From positions 1-5,956 of the forward strand of contig JAAUPC010000234.1 of the NCBI GenBank assembly GCA_012036325.1: a stretch of 5,956 bases of DNA, given 5' to 3'. Both the position numbers and the translations under genes were made by a program. Below the pieces are notes generated by a model. The model worked only from the letters and a program-made list of their open reading frames with translations. It searched no databases and was not told the origin of the DNA. This DNA comes from Paracoccaceae bacterium. Lineage in GTDB: Bacteria > Pseudomonadota > Alphaproteobacteria > Rhodobacterales > Rhodobacteraceae. Of the stretch, positions 1 through 5,816 are shown piece after piece; position 1 is the stretch's first letter; every line of letters begins with the position of its first letter.

Positions 1-566
1 ACCCGGGCCAGATGCCGGGCGCGGCTTTCGGGGGTTGAGGCGTCCATCTTGTAATGCGCGGCAAAGGCGGTGCGCTTGCCGGGCTTGCACAGAAGGCCGA
101 CCCCGCGGGATAGGGTGCGCTTGCCCGGCGCGCCGATGACTTGCGTCATCAGCCAGCTGGCCCCGCAGGTGGTGAAGATGCCAAGACGGTTGATATGGCG
201 CAGGCCGGGGCGGATGCCGGGTTGATCGGCGTCCGGCATGTGGAAGGCGACGTCCGGCAGCATCACCCGGTCCAGCCAGCCTTTCAGCATGGCGGGCAGA
301 CCGTACCACCAGGTGGGGTAGACGAAGATCAGGGTATCGCACCAGCGGACATCCTGAACGTCTTTTTCGACGCAGGCGGTGTTCGAAGGGCAATCGAGGT
401 AGCCCTGCCATTCCGGCCCGGTGAGCACGGGCTGAAAGCCGGTGGCGTAAAGATCGGCAAGGCGAACCTCGGCCCCGGCGGCATGGAGTTTGCGAATGAC
501 AAGATCCCGAACCGCCGCGTTGAAGCTGTGCGGGCGGGGGTGGCAGTAAACTACAAGGGCGCGCAT
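1..566 (-). CDS. NAD(P)H:quinone-type FMN oxidoreductase, flavodoxin_2 fold (3' end cut by window edge)
   Basis: I translated the minus strand from the ATG at 566-564. It gives 188 codons with no stop before base 1, so the C-terminus is missing, probably by only a few residues given the usual 190-200 aa. The N-terminus MRALVVYCHPRPHSFN is the beta1 strand and phosphate-binding loop of flavodoxin-like quinone reductases (MdaB/KefF/NQO relatives). Residues 79-92 (LIFVYPTWWYGLPA) and 94-103 (LKGWLDRVML) form the family's second flavin-contact region, and GIFTTCGAS at 129-137 is the third. Such enzymes are soluble, bind FMN or FAD, and use NAD(P)H to reduce quinones or similar acceptors by two electrons; the physiological acceptor cannot be read from sequence. 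No clear Shine-Dalgarno precedes the ATG. It is 135 bp downstream of the kinase gene and may have its own promoter. The family call is firm; the substrate is unknown. Confidence 0.88.
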   Translation of the reverse strand, partial: MRALVVYCHPRPHSFNAAVRDLVIRKLHAAGAEVRLADLYATGFQPVLTGPEWQGYLDCPSNTACVEKDVQDVRWCDTLIFVYPTWWYGLPAMLKGWLDRVMLPDVAFHMPDADQPGIRPGLRHINRLGIFTTCGASWLMTQVIGAPGKRTLSRGVGLLCKPGKRTAFAAHYKMDASTPESRARHLAR

Positions 567-635
567 GAGGGTGACCGAATTATCGTTGCCGGGTGGCAGG
601 ATAGCGGCCCGGAAGGCGCGGTCAGCGCCAAAGTC

Positions 636-665
636 AGGTTAGCACGAGGGTGGCTGCACGCTCAA
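636..665 (-). promoter_or_regulatory. Weak candidate promoter for the oxidoreductase gene
   Basis: On the minus strand TTGAGC (665-660) is followed after 18 nt by TAACCT (641-636). This is a partial match to a sigma-70-type -35/-10 pair (4/6 and 3/6) and would give a leader of roughly 60 nt before the ATG at 566. It is the best pair in the 567-701 gap, but such matches arise easily by chance, so this is inference only. Confidence 0.2.
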
Positions 666-666
666 C

Positions 667-683
667 CGCGACTTTTTGTCGCG
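667..683 (-). terminator. Short hairpin after the kinase gene, possible weak terminator
   Basis: A perfect 6-bp inverted repeat (CGCGAC / GTCGCG) with a 5-nt loop lies 18 bp past the kinase stop codon. On the minus strand the loop is AAAAA and the sequence after the stem (GTTGAGCG) has no U tract, so it is not a canonical intrinsic terminator. A second small stem (696-700 with 706-710) spans the kinase stop codon itself. The pair may slow or process the transcript between the kinase and the oxidoreductase. Confidence 0.3.
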
Positions 684-701
684 AACCCTTGACGACGGCC
701 T

Positions 702-1646
702 TCAGGGCCGGAAATCGGCCAGTTCGTCGGTCAGAAACCGGTCGGCCAGGGTGAGGGTGCCCAAAGTATAGGCAGGCCCTCCCAGCGCGCGGCCCGTGTC
801 ACTGTCAGCGCGGGTGGCAAGCCAGGCGGTCAGAAGCACGCGGCGCAGGAAGATCAGCGCGGGGATCATCGCGCGGTCGCTGTCGGGCAGCGCGGCGATG
901 CGGCTGTAGCCGGTGACCCAGGCGGCGATCAGGTCGGGCAGGCGGGGATCGGTCTCGATAAAGGACAGGGCGGCGGCAAGGTCATAGACCCACCAGCCAA
1001 AGCCACAATCGTCAAAGTCGATGGCGGTCAGGGTGGTGCCGTGCACCATCAGATTGGCAAGGCGCAGGTCGGCGTGGATCAGGCCGAAGGTTTCGGGCCC
1101 GGTGCCGTAGGCGCGCAGACGGGCCGCCAGCGTGTCTGTGGCGCGGGTCAGCAGGTCTTTGCCGGTGGCGTCGAGCCCCGGTGCCTGCCGCCAGTCACCC
1201 CAATGCGGGTTCGGGCCGAGGATGCTGTCCACGTCCCAGCACTTGCGGGTAAAGCCCGGCGGCGGCGTCCATTGGCGCGACTGCAGATGCAGGCGGGCGG
1301 TGATTGCGCCCAAGGGGCCGAACCAGCGGGCAAGATCGTCGCCCGGTTGCAATTCCTGCCCGGCGATGGGGGCGAAGGCCACGATGAAGCGGTCGTCAAT
1401 CTGGGTGACCGGGCCTTGTGCGCCGGGAATGGGGCGCACGGTGTTGAGGCCGGGCAGGTCTTGCAGGGCGCTCAGCCAGGCGAGTTCCGAGGCGATCTCG
1501 GGCTTGCTGTGGTAGCCTTGGCGGTGCAGGCGCAGGATCAGGGGACCGGCGCGCCAAGTTTCATTCTCGGACCGGTTGAGGAGGGTGAGGGGCATGTCTG
1601 GTGGCAGGCCGTAAAGCGGCAGCGCGCGGCGGAGGAGGTCAGTCAT
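702..1646 (-). CDS. APH-fold phosphotransferase (small-molecule kinase), downstream of cobF
   Basis: 314 aa from the ATG at 1646-1644. It carries the Brenner motif HADLRLANL (residues 191-199; catalytic Asp193, metal-binding Asn198) and the Mg-binding DFD motif in IDFDDCGFG (209-217; Asp210). Both mark the aminoglycoside phosphotransferase/homoserine-kinase-II/SrkA family (PF01636). The N-lobe segment LILRLHRQGY (36-45) and the following ASELAWL helix match non-resistance members of this family, so I do not call it an antibiotic resistance gene. The frame is open upstream to an ATG at 1715, but that extension runs antiparallel to nothing conserved and lies inside the cobF 3' end. The 1646 start gives an 8-bp overlap with the cobF stop (sequence ATGACTGA), typical of translational coupling. 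No strong Shine-Dalgarno is visible, which fits coupling. The substrate is unknown; a small alcohol such as homoserine, threonine or a sugar is typical of the family. Confidence 0.85.
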   Translation of the reverse strand: MTDLLRRALPLYGLPPDMPLTLLNRSENETWRAGPLILRLHRQGYHSKPEIASELAWLSALQDLPGLNTVRPIPGAQGPVTQIDDRFIVAFAPIAGQELQPGDDLARWFGPLGAITARLHLQSRQWTPPPGFTRKCWDVDSILGPNPHWGDWRQAPGLDATGKDLLTRATDTLAARLRAYGTGPETFGLIHADLRLANLMVHGTTLTAIDFDDCGFGWWVYDLAAALSFIETDPRLPDLIAAWVTGYSRIAALPDSDRAMIPALIFLRRVLLTAWLATRADSDTGRALGGPAYTLGTLTLADRFLTDELADFRP

Positions 1647-2381
1647 CGCCACGCCGCATAAGGTAGATGTCCATGATCCAGCCATGTTCGGCCCGCAAGG
1701 CGGCGCGGGTGGCAAGGATCTTGTCCGACACCTCGGCCAAGGGCCCGTGGATCAACGTTTGCTGCGGCATGCCGACATAGGCGCCCACCAGATGGTAGTG
1801 TCCTTGGTGTCGATGGCCGTGAAAGCGCCGCCCTTGTCCAGCATGACGGCAAGGGTGGTGGTGCCCTCTGGCCAGCCATGATCACGCAACTGGCGGCCGG
1901 TGGTGATGGTCACCGGGGCGGCGAGGGTGTTGAGGGGGATGGCATGTGCGGCGGTCAGGACCTGCAGGCTGGTAATGCCGGGGATCACCTTGACCGTCAC
2001 GTCGACCAAGCGGGCGGCGATGCGCAGGGTGCTGTCGTAAAGCGAGGGGTCGCCCCAGACCATCAGCGCCACGGTGCCGCCCTGCGGCAGGTGGGTGGTG
2101 ATGGCATCGCTCCAGACCCGGGCGATGGCATCGTGCCAGTCATTCACCGCACCAAGGTAATCGGTCTGGTCCGCGCGGTGCGGCACGTCATATTCGGCCA
2201 CCGGGACCGGGGTGGTGAGCACCTGCCGCAGGATCAGGTGACGGATGTCGGCGAGGTCGGATTTGTCATCGCCCTTGCGGGGCAACAGGATCAGGTCGGC
2301 TGCGCTCAGCGCGCGCGCGGCCTCGGCCGTCAGATGGTCCGGATTGCCGGTGCCGATGCCGATGAGGGAAAGCGTGATCAT
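1639..2381 (-). pseudogene. cobF: Precorrin-6A synthase (deacetylating), frameshifted near the C-terminus
   Basis: CobF methylates precorrin-5 at C1 with S-adenosylmethionine and releases acetate, giving precorrin-6A; it is specific to the oxygen-dependent cobalamin route and is cytoplasmic. From the ATG at 2381 the protein shows the SAM-methylase N-terminus LSLIGIGTGNPDHLT (residues 4-18), the VWGDPSLYDST loop (108-118) and VIPGITSLQ (132-140). After Trp199 (codon 1787-1785) the frame leaves the family: it reads APMSACRSKR and stops at 1754-1752. Adding one G in the minus-strand run at 1786-1784 restores IWWGAYVGMPQQTLIHGPL and the typical ending HGWIMDIYLMRRGDD, with TGA at 1641-1639 and 247 aa in all, the normal CobF length. 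As written, 48 C-terminal residues are lost or replaced. The rest of the frame is clean, so this is either a recent mutation or a base-call error in a short homopolymer. No good Shine-Dalgarno is seen, and a terminator-like hairpin ends 19 nt before the ATG. Confidence 0.88.
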
Positions 2382-2391
2382 GGACCGGCTT

Positions 2392-2425
2392 TAGAAAGCG
2401 GCGCGGCCCTTGGCAAGGCCGCGCC
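2392..2425 (-). terminator. Hairpin terminator after the cbiM-like gene, immediately before cobF
   Basis: A perfect 9-bp GC-rich inverted repeat (2400-2408 with 2417-2425, 8-nt loop) starts 8 bp after the TAA stop of the cbiM-like gene. On the minus strand it is followed by GCTTTCTAA, a short imperfect U-rich tail. It is a good intrinsic terminator candidate, though the tail is weak, so partial read-through into cobF (ATG 19 nt beyond the stem) is plausible. Confidence 0.65.
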
Positions 2426-2433
2426 TGATTGCC

Positions 2434-3105
2434 TTAGGCCGCGTAAAGCCGCGGGGTGACGAGGGGCGAGCCTTGGCCCTTCAGCGCCTTCGCGAGGCCG
2501 AGGACGGCCAGATCGGCAATCGGCTCGATCAGGACCACGGCCATGTATGCCAGCCCGAAGGTGCCGACGGCGGCAAGGTTCTCTGCCCCGAAGCCCGCGC
2601 CATAGACGGCCCAGAAGGCAACCCAGGCGACGACACCGCCCTGATAGACCGTCGAAAGCGCCAGAACTTGGCTGTATTTCAGGTCAACGTAAGGAGTGCC
2701 GGGCGCGATGATGCGCTTGGCCAGCGCGTGCAGCGCGAACAGCGGGACCAGAAGCGTGGTCAGGTTCATCCCGTATTGCGGCAGGTCGAAGGGCGCGAAG
2801 AAAAGGCCTTGGATCAGGAGACCCGCCGCAAGGCCGATGGCCGCAGGCCCCGCGCCAAGGATCAGGAACAAGGTGGAGCCGAGGATGAAGTGCACCTCAC
2901 TGACGCCGATGGCGAAATGCGGCATCACTTCGAAGAAGATGAAGACGCCGATGGTGGCGATGACTGACCGCAACGCGACCGAGGCGATGCCCCGTTCCTT
3001 TGTGGCCTTGGCGATGTGGTAAAGCGCCACCCCGCCCGCCGCCGCGGCGGTGGCGTAGCTGAGCGCGATCTTTGCCCCGTCAACGAGGCCCGGTTCGATA
3101 TGCAT
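2434..3105 (-). CDS. cbiM: CbiM-family cobalt transport component (ECF S-component/permease)
   Basis: 223 aa from the ATG at 3105-3103. It begins MHIEPGLVDGAK; Met1-His2 at the extreme N-terminus is the metal-binding feature of CbiM/NikM proteins, which supports this start. Further His residues (His63, His72 in SEVHFILGS) sit near the first hairpins. Hydrophobic stretches near 10-30, 42-61, 72-103, 112-130, 145-170 and 178-205 indicate an integral inner-membrane protein with about six to seven segments. LGSTLFLILGAGPAAIGLA resembles the CbiM core. The family captures Co2+ and works with CbiN and the CbiQ/CbiO energizing module, none of which is encoded here. A strong Shine-Dalgarno AGGAGGG (3116-3110) sits 4 nt from the ATG. 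The frame stays open upstream to 3336, but that stretch is the cobalamin riboswitch, not protein. Expression is very likely repressed by cobalamin. The specific metal and partners are inferred from family and riboswitch. Confidence 0.85.
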   Translation of the reverse strand: MHIEPGLVDGAKIALSYATAAAAGGVALYHIAKATKERGIASVALRSVIATIGVFIFFEVMPHFAIGVSEVHFILGSTLFLILGAGPAAIGLAAGLLIQGLFFAPFDLPQYGMNLTTLLVPLFALHALAKRIIAPGTPYVDLKYSQVLALSTVYQGGVVAWVAFWAVYGAGFGAENLAAVGTFGLAYMAVVLIEPIADLAVLGLAKALKGQGSPLVTPRLYAA

Positions 3106-3109
3106 ATGT

Positions 3110-3134
3110 CCCTCCTGTCCGTCACACCCGACGG
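3110..3134 (-). promoter_or_regulatory. Riboswitch expression platform: P13-like hairpin plus Shine-Dalgarno of cbiM
   Basis: Just after the riboswitch core, minus-strand CCGTC (3134-3130) and GACGG (3123-3119) form a 5-bp stem with the loop GGGTGT (3129-3124). The stem ends 2 nt before the Shine-Dalgarno AGGAGGG (3116-3110). There is no U tract, so control is more likely at translation initiation than at termination. The loop sequence GGGUG could pair with CGCCC in the C-rich core loop (minus strand, 3256-3252), in the manner of the L5-L13 kissing loop of cobalamin riboswitches; that pairing is my inference. Confidence 0.55.
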
Positions 3135-3149
3135 CGGTTGTTTCTTTTG

Positions 3150-3380
3150 CAGGGCCGGTCTCCTGGCTGGCGGATCGTGGCGGGCTTCTGGCCTTCCCGC
3201 CCTTGAGGGGCAGTGGCTTTGGTGAAGCCCGCTCACCGCTGACAGTCGCGGGGGCGGCTGATGACACGGGCCCCGCTTGGGTTGGCCCGCTCCTCATTCC
3301 CGTTTCAGTCCCGGCGCTTTGCGCGTGATGGGACACCTTGCCCTGCCTGTCTGCGCCTCTCCCACGAAACCTTCAACACC
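3150..3380 (-). promoter_or_regulatory. Cobalamin (B12) riboswitch upstream of cbiM
   Basis: Read on the minus strand, the conserved cobalamin riboswitch blocks occur in order: GGTGTTGAAGG (3380-3370), AACGGGAATGAGG (around 3304-3292), CCCCGCGACTGTCAGCGG (3253-3236), GCCACTG (3217-3211), GGGAAGGC (3198-3191) and the B12 box AGCCAGGAGACCGGCC (3168-3153). Order, spacing and total size (about 230 nt) fit the class-I adenosylcobalamin type. It begins about 19 nt after the cobA stop codon, with no visible terminator between them, so it may be reached by read-through from cobA or from a promoter hidden in the cobA 3' end. The 5' boundary (P1) is approximate. When cobalamin binds, translation of the downstream cobalt transporter should be reduced. 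Confidence 0.95.
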
Positions 3381-3398
3381 GAAGGCGACCGCCGCCGG

Positions 3399-4127
3399 TC
3401 AGTCCGCGACGCCGACCGAGAGCGGGCCGAAAAGGATGAGGCCGGGAAGGGGGCTGCGGTCGTGGGCCAGCGTTTCGGCCAGCCCGGCGATGGTCGACCG
3501 GTGAAGGCGCTGCTCAGGGGTTGAGACGCCTTCGGCCAGCATCGCGGGCGTGTCGGGTGGCAAGCCATGCGCGATCAGCGCTGCGGCAAGGGCCGGGAAG
3601 GTGCGCTTGCCCATGAAGACCACCGTGGTGGCCTGCGGGTCGGCAAGGGCGGGCAGGTTCAACCCCGGCGGCAGGTTGCCCGAGGTGTCGGCGGCAGTGA
3701 TGAACTGCACCCGCTGAGCATGGCCACGCCGGGTGAGCGGGATACCCGCCGCCGCTGCTGCTGCCGAGGCTGAGGTGACGCCCGGCACGATCTCACAGCC
3801 GATACCGGCTGCGTGGAGGGCGGAAAGCTCCTCCTCCAGCCGCCCGAAAATGCCGCTGTCGCCCGACTTCAGCCGCACCACCCGCGCGCCCGTCAGGGCG
3901 TAATCGACCAAGAGCCGGCTGACATGGTCCTGCTTCGGCGAGGCGCGGCCCGCGCGCTTACCCACGCCCACAAGGTCTGCCCCGGGCCGGGCCAGTGCAA
4001 GGATGGGACCCGAGGACAGGTCATCGAACAGAATGGCATCCGCGGCCTGCAGCGCCTTGACCGCCTTGACGGTCAAAAGATCAGGATCACCCGGCCCGGC
4101 CGAGACGAAGGTGACGAAGCCGGTCAT
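3399..4127 (-). CDS. cobA: Uroporphyrinogen-III C-methyltransferase (SUMT)
   Basis: 242 aa from the ATG at 4127-4125. CobA transfers two methyl groups from SAM to C2 and C7 of uroporphyrinogen III, giving precorrin-2, the branch point into cobalamin and siroheme. Family signatures are clear: FVSAGPGDPDLLT (7-19, SAM-binding loop), ILFDDLSS (32-39), GKRAGRASPKQ (56-66), VVRLKSGDSGIFGR (83-96), CEIVPGVTSASAAAAAAGIPLTRR in outline (111-134; PGVTSA core at 115-120) and VVFMGKRTF (169-177). The length is near the family's lower range; there is no CysG-type N-terminal dehydrogenase domain. The motif GDSGIFGR differs from the common GDPxxFGR. The frame is open to 4226, but those extra 33 residues are encoded by the hairpin cluster and match nothing in the family, so I chose 4127. 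No convincing Shine-Dalgarno is seen; the nearest hairpin ends 8 nt before the ATG. Confidence 0.93.
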   Translation of the reverse strand: MTGFVTFVSAGPGDPDLLTVKAVKALQAADAILFDDLSSGPILALARPGADLVGVGKRAGRASPKQDHVSRLLVDYALTGARVVRLKSGDSGIFGRLEEELSALHAAGIGCEIVPGVTSASAAAAAAGIPLTRRGHAQRVQFITAADTSGNLPPGLNLPALADPQATTVVFMGKRTFPALAAALIAHGLPPDTPAMLAEGVSTPEQRLHRSTIAGLAETLAHDRSPLPGLILFGPLSVGVAD

Positions 4128-4135
4128 CGGTCGCA

Positions 4136-4202
4136 CCGATTCTTCGAAGAAATCGGACCGGAGCCTTTGAAGGCTCCGATGCGGAATTTTGGAGAATTCC
4201 GC
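4136..4202. repeat. Three tandem inverted repeats in front of cobA
   Basis: Three separate hairpins sit side by side, 2 bp apart. The first (4136-4156) pairs CCGATTCTTC with GAAGAAATCGG, with one extra base in one arm. The second (4159-4178) is a perfect 9-bp stem CGGAGCCTT / AAGGCTCCG around TG. The third (4181-4202) is a perfect 8-bp stem GCGGAATT / AATTCCGC around TTGGAG. All have AT-rich centres of the form TT-(C/T)GA-A or similar and GC-rich bases. They lie between the degP terminator and the cobA start, and may be a dispersed intergenic repeat element, an mRNA stabilising/processing structure, or a leader that affects cobA translation. Confidence 0.8.
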
Positions 4203-4224
4203 GCCCTTCGCCGTCTGCCAGCGC

Positions 4225-4260
4225 AAAAGAAAATGGCGGCACGGGAGACCCTGCCGCCAT
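4225..4260 (-). terminator. Strong Rho-independent terminator of degP
   Basis: A perfect 9-bp inverted repeat (ATGGCGGCA at 4260-4252 and TGCCGCCAT at 4241-4233 on the minus strand, 10-nt loop) is followed directly by TTTCTTTT (4232-4225). It begins 21 bp after the degP TAA stop. This is a canonical intrinsic terminator and separates degP from the cobalamin genes. Confidence 0.92.
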
Positions 4261-4281
4261 GATTTGCCCTGAAACGGGAGC

Positions 4282-5733
4282 TTACTCGATCGAGAGCGCC
4301 ACGAAGCGCGGGTCGCCGCCGCGGCGGATCAGAAGCAGGATCGACTCGCGCCCTGCCGCTTTGGCTTCGGCGATCTTGTCCTCAAGATCTTGCAGGCGCA
4401 CGACTTTCTGCTGACCGGCTTCAGTGATCAGATCGCCTTCGCGCAGGCCTTTGGTGAAGGCTTCCGAGGCTTGATCGACACTCATGATCATCAAGCCTTC
4501 GGTCGAAGCATCCAGACCCAGACGGTCGCGCATGTCATCGTCCAGGGGCGCAAGGGTCAGGCCCAGCGTCTCCATCTCACGCGGGGCTTCGGGTGCGGGG
4601 GCCGAAGCGGGCAGCGTCGCGGCCTCGGCCTCTTCGCGGCGGCCAAGGGTGACCTGCAGTGTCTCGGTCCGGCCTTCGCGCTGGATGATGACGGGGACCG
4701 CCTCACCAATCGGGGCATCGGCCACGCGGCGGGTCAGATCGCCCGCATCGCTGACCGGCTGGCCGTCAAAGCGGGTGATGACGTCGCCCGCCACGAGGCC
4801 TGCGTCCAGCGCAGGGCCCTCTGGCACGTCGGTAACAAGCGCACCGGCCGCTTCGGCAAGGCCCATCGCTTCGGCCACATCAGGCGTCACATCCTGGATG
4901 CGCACGCCCAGCCAGCCGCGCCGGGTTTCGCCGAATTCCTTCAGCTGGTCGACCACCTTGGTCACCACGTTCGAGGACATCGAAAAGCCGATCCCGATCG
5001 AGCCCCCGGTCGGCGACAGGATCGAGGTGTTCACCCCGATCACCTGACCATCCATGTTGAACAGGGGCCCGCCCGAGTTGCCGCGGTTGATCGCGGCATC
5101 GGTCTGGATGAAGTCGTCATAGGACCCCGAAAGCTCACGCCCCCGGGCCGAGACGATCCCGGCGGAAACCGAGAAGCCCTGGCCCAAGGGGTTGCCCATC
5201 GCCATGACCCAGTCGCCGACGCGCATCAGGTCAGAGTTGCCGAAGGTCACGAAGGGCAGCGGTTGCTCCGCTTCGACCTTCAGGACGGCGATGTCGGTCT
5301 TGGGGTCGGTGCCCACCAGTTTCGCGGGCAGTTTCTTGCCCGAGAAGAATTCGATGGTGATCTCATCCGCCCCTTCGATGACGTGGTTGTTGGTGACGAT
5401 GAAGCCGTCTTCGGAAATCACGAAGCCCGAGCCCAGCGCCTCGGACCGCTGCGGGCCCTGGCCGCCACGGTCATTGAAATCATCGAAGAAATCTTCGAAC
5501 GGGCTGCCTTCCGGCACCATCGGCATGCCGTCGGCAGGGGCCGCGATCAGGGCCGAGGTGGTGATGTTCACGACCGAAGGGCTGATCTGTTCGGCCAAGT
5601 CAGCAAAGCTTTCCGGCGCCCCAAAGGCCTGGGCGGGCGGGGCTGGGGCAACTGCAAGACCAAAGCCCAGCACCAGCGCCAGAAGCGTGCTGGAACGGAG
5701 CGCGGTACGGATTGAAGGGGTGAGGTCGGGCAC
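4282..5733 (-). CDS. degP: Do-type periplasmic serine protease/chaperone (DegP/DegQ/MucD family)
   Basis: 483 aa. It degrades or holds misfolded envelope proteins in the periplasm. Residues 1-36 form a Sec signal peptide: basic Arg9/Arg13, hydrophobic core LLALVLGFGLAVA, and a likely cut after AQA (36). The trypsin-like domain (about 41-265) has the full catalytic triad: His117 in TNNHVIEGA, Asp147 in DPKTDIAVL, Ser220 in NRGNSGGPLF. A short acidic, Phe-rich loop (FEDFFDDF, 79-86) is typical of the LA loop in DegQ/MucD-like members. PDZ1 spans about 273-365 (carboxylate-binding GWLGVRIQ) and PDZ2 about 388-480. The start is GTG (5733-5731), preceded by AGGAG (5746-5742) with 8-nt spacing; no ATG fits better. 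It ends at TAA with a strong terminator just after. The upstream neighbour is a DUF2065-like gene, matching the hflK-hflC-DUF2065-degP order of Rhodobacteraceae. Confidence 0.96.
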   Translation of the reverse strand: MPDLTPSIRTALRSSTLLALVLGFGLAVAPAPPAQAFGAPESFADLAEQISPSVVNITTSALIAAPADGMPMVPEGSPFEDFFDDFNDRGGQGPQRSEALGSGFVISEDGFIVTNNHVIEGADEITIEFFSGKKLPAKLVGTDPKTDIAVLKVEAEQPLPFVTFGNSDLMRVGDWVMAMGNPLGQGFSVSAGIVSARGRELSGSYDDFIQTDAAINRGNSGGPLFNMDGQVIGVNTSILSPTGGSIGIGFSMSSNVVTKVVDQLKEFGETRRGWLGVRIQDVTPDVAEAMGLAEAAGALVTDVPEGPALDAGLVAGDVITRFDGQPVSDAGDLTRRVADAPIGEAVPVIIQREGRTETLQVTLGRREEAEAATLPASAPAPEAPREMETLGLTLAPLDDDMRDRLGLDASTEGLMIMSVDQASEAFTKGLREGDLITEAGQQKVVRLQDLEDKIAEAKAAGRESILLLIRRGGDPRFVALSIE

Positions 5734-5741
5734 GATGCGAA

Positions 5742-5746
5742 CTCCT
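5742..5746 (-). promoter_or_regulatory. Shine-Dalgarno that decides the GTG start of degP
   Basis: Minus-strand AGGAG lies 8 nt before the GTG at 5733-5731. The only other early in-frame options lie inside the signal peptide and would remove its basic N-region, so this site fixes the start. Confidence 0.75.
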
Positions 5747-5768
5747 GTTCAACGGTGGTCGCGGTCGG

Positions 5769-5785
5769 GCTGGCCGATGGCCAGC
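5769..5785. repeat. Perfect 7-bp inverted repeat in the degP leader
   Basis: GCTGGCC / GGCCAGC with a 3-nt loop (GAT) sits about 35 bp before the degP start codon. It could fold in the 5' leader or be an operator-like site; it has no U tract and is not an intrinsic terminator. No function can be assigned. Confidence 0.4.
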
Positions 5786-5816
5786 AGGCCACGAAAGGGT
5801 TATGGCCGCAAAGGTA

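Noticed and set aside
141..692. Plus-strand open frame of 183 codons over the left end
   Set aside because: It is the shadow of the flavodoxin-fold oxidoreductase, whose minus-strand translation shows clear family motifs.
702..1646. Aminoglycoside resistance gene
   Set aside because: The fold is shared, but the N-lobe and the context beside cobF fit general metabolic kinases; no resistance-type features or mobile context are seen.
1639..1790. Programmed ribosomal frameshifting in cobF
   Set aside because: A -1 shift would restore the frame, but the site (ATC TGG TGG GCG) has no classic X XXY YYZ slippery heptamer and cobF is not known to use recoding; a lost G is simpler.
1041..2967. Several plus-strand open frames opposite the kinase, cobF and cbiM (for example 1041-1661, 1878-2459, 2410-2967)
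   Set aside because: All mirror strongly supported minus-strand genes, have no family motifs and no ribosome sites, and run across gene boundaries on the other strand.
3106..3336. 77-residue N-terminal extension of the CbiM-like protein
   Set aside because: The stretch is the cobalamin riboswitch; the family starts with Met-His at 3105, which also has a strong Shine-Dalgarno.
4128..4226. 33-residue N-terminal extension of CobA
   Set aside because: It is encoded by the three-hairpin cluster, overlaps nothing conserved, and the family N-terminus begins at the ATG at 4127.
4390..5715. Long open frame of 441 codons on the plus strand opposite degP
   Set aside because: It lies wholly antiparallel to a textbook degP with full catalytic triad; its product is His/Arg/Gly-rich low-complexity sequence with no recognisable domain, as expected for a GC-rich shadow frame.
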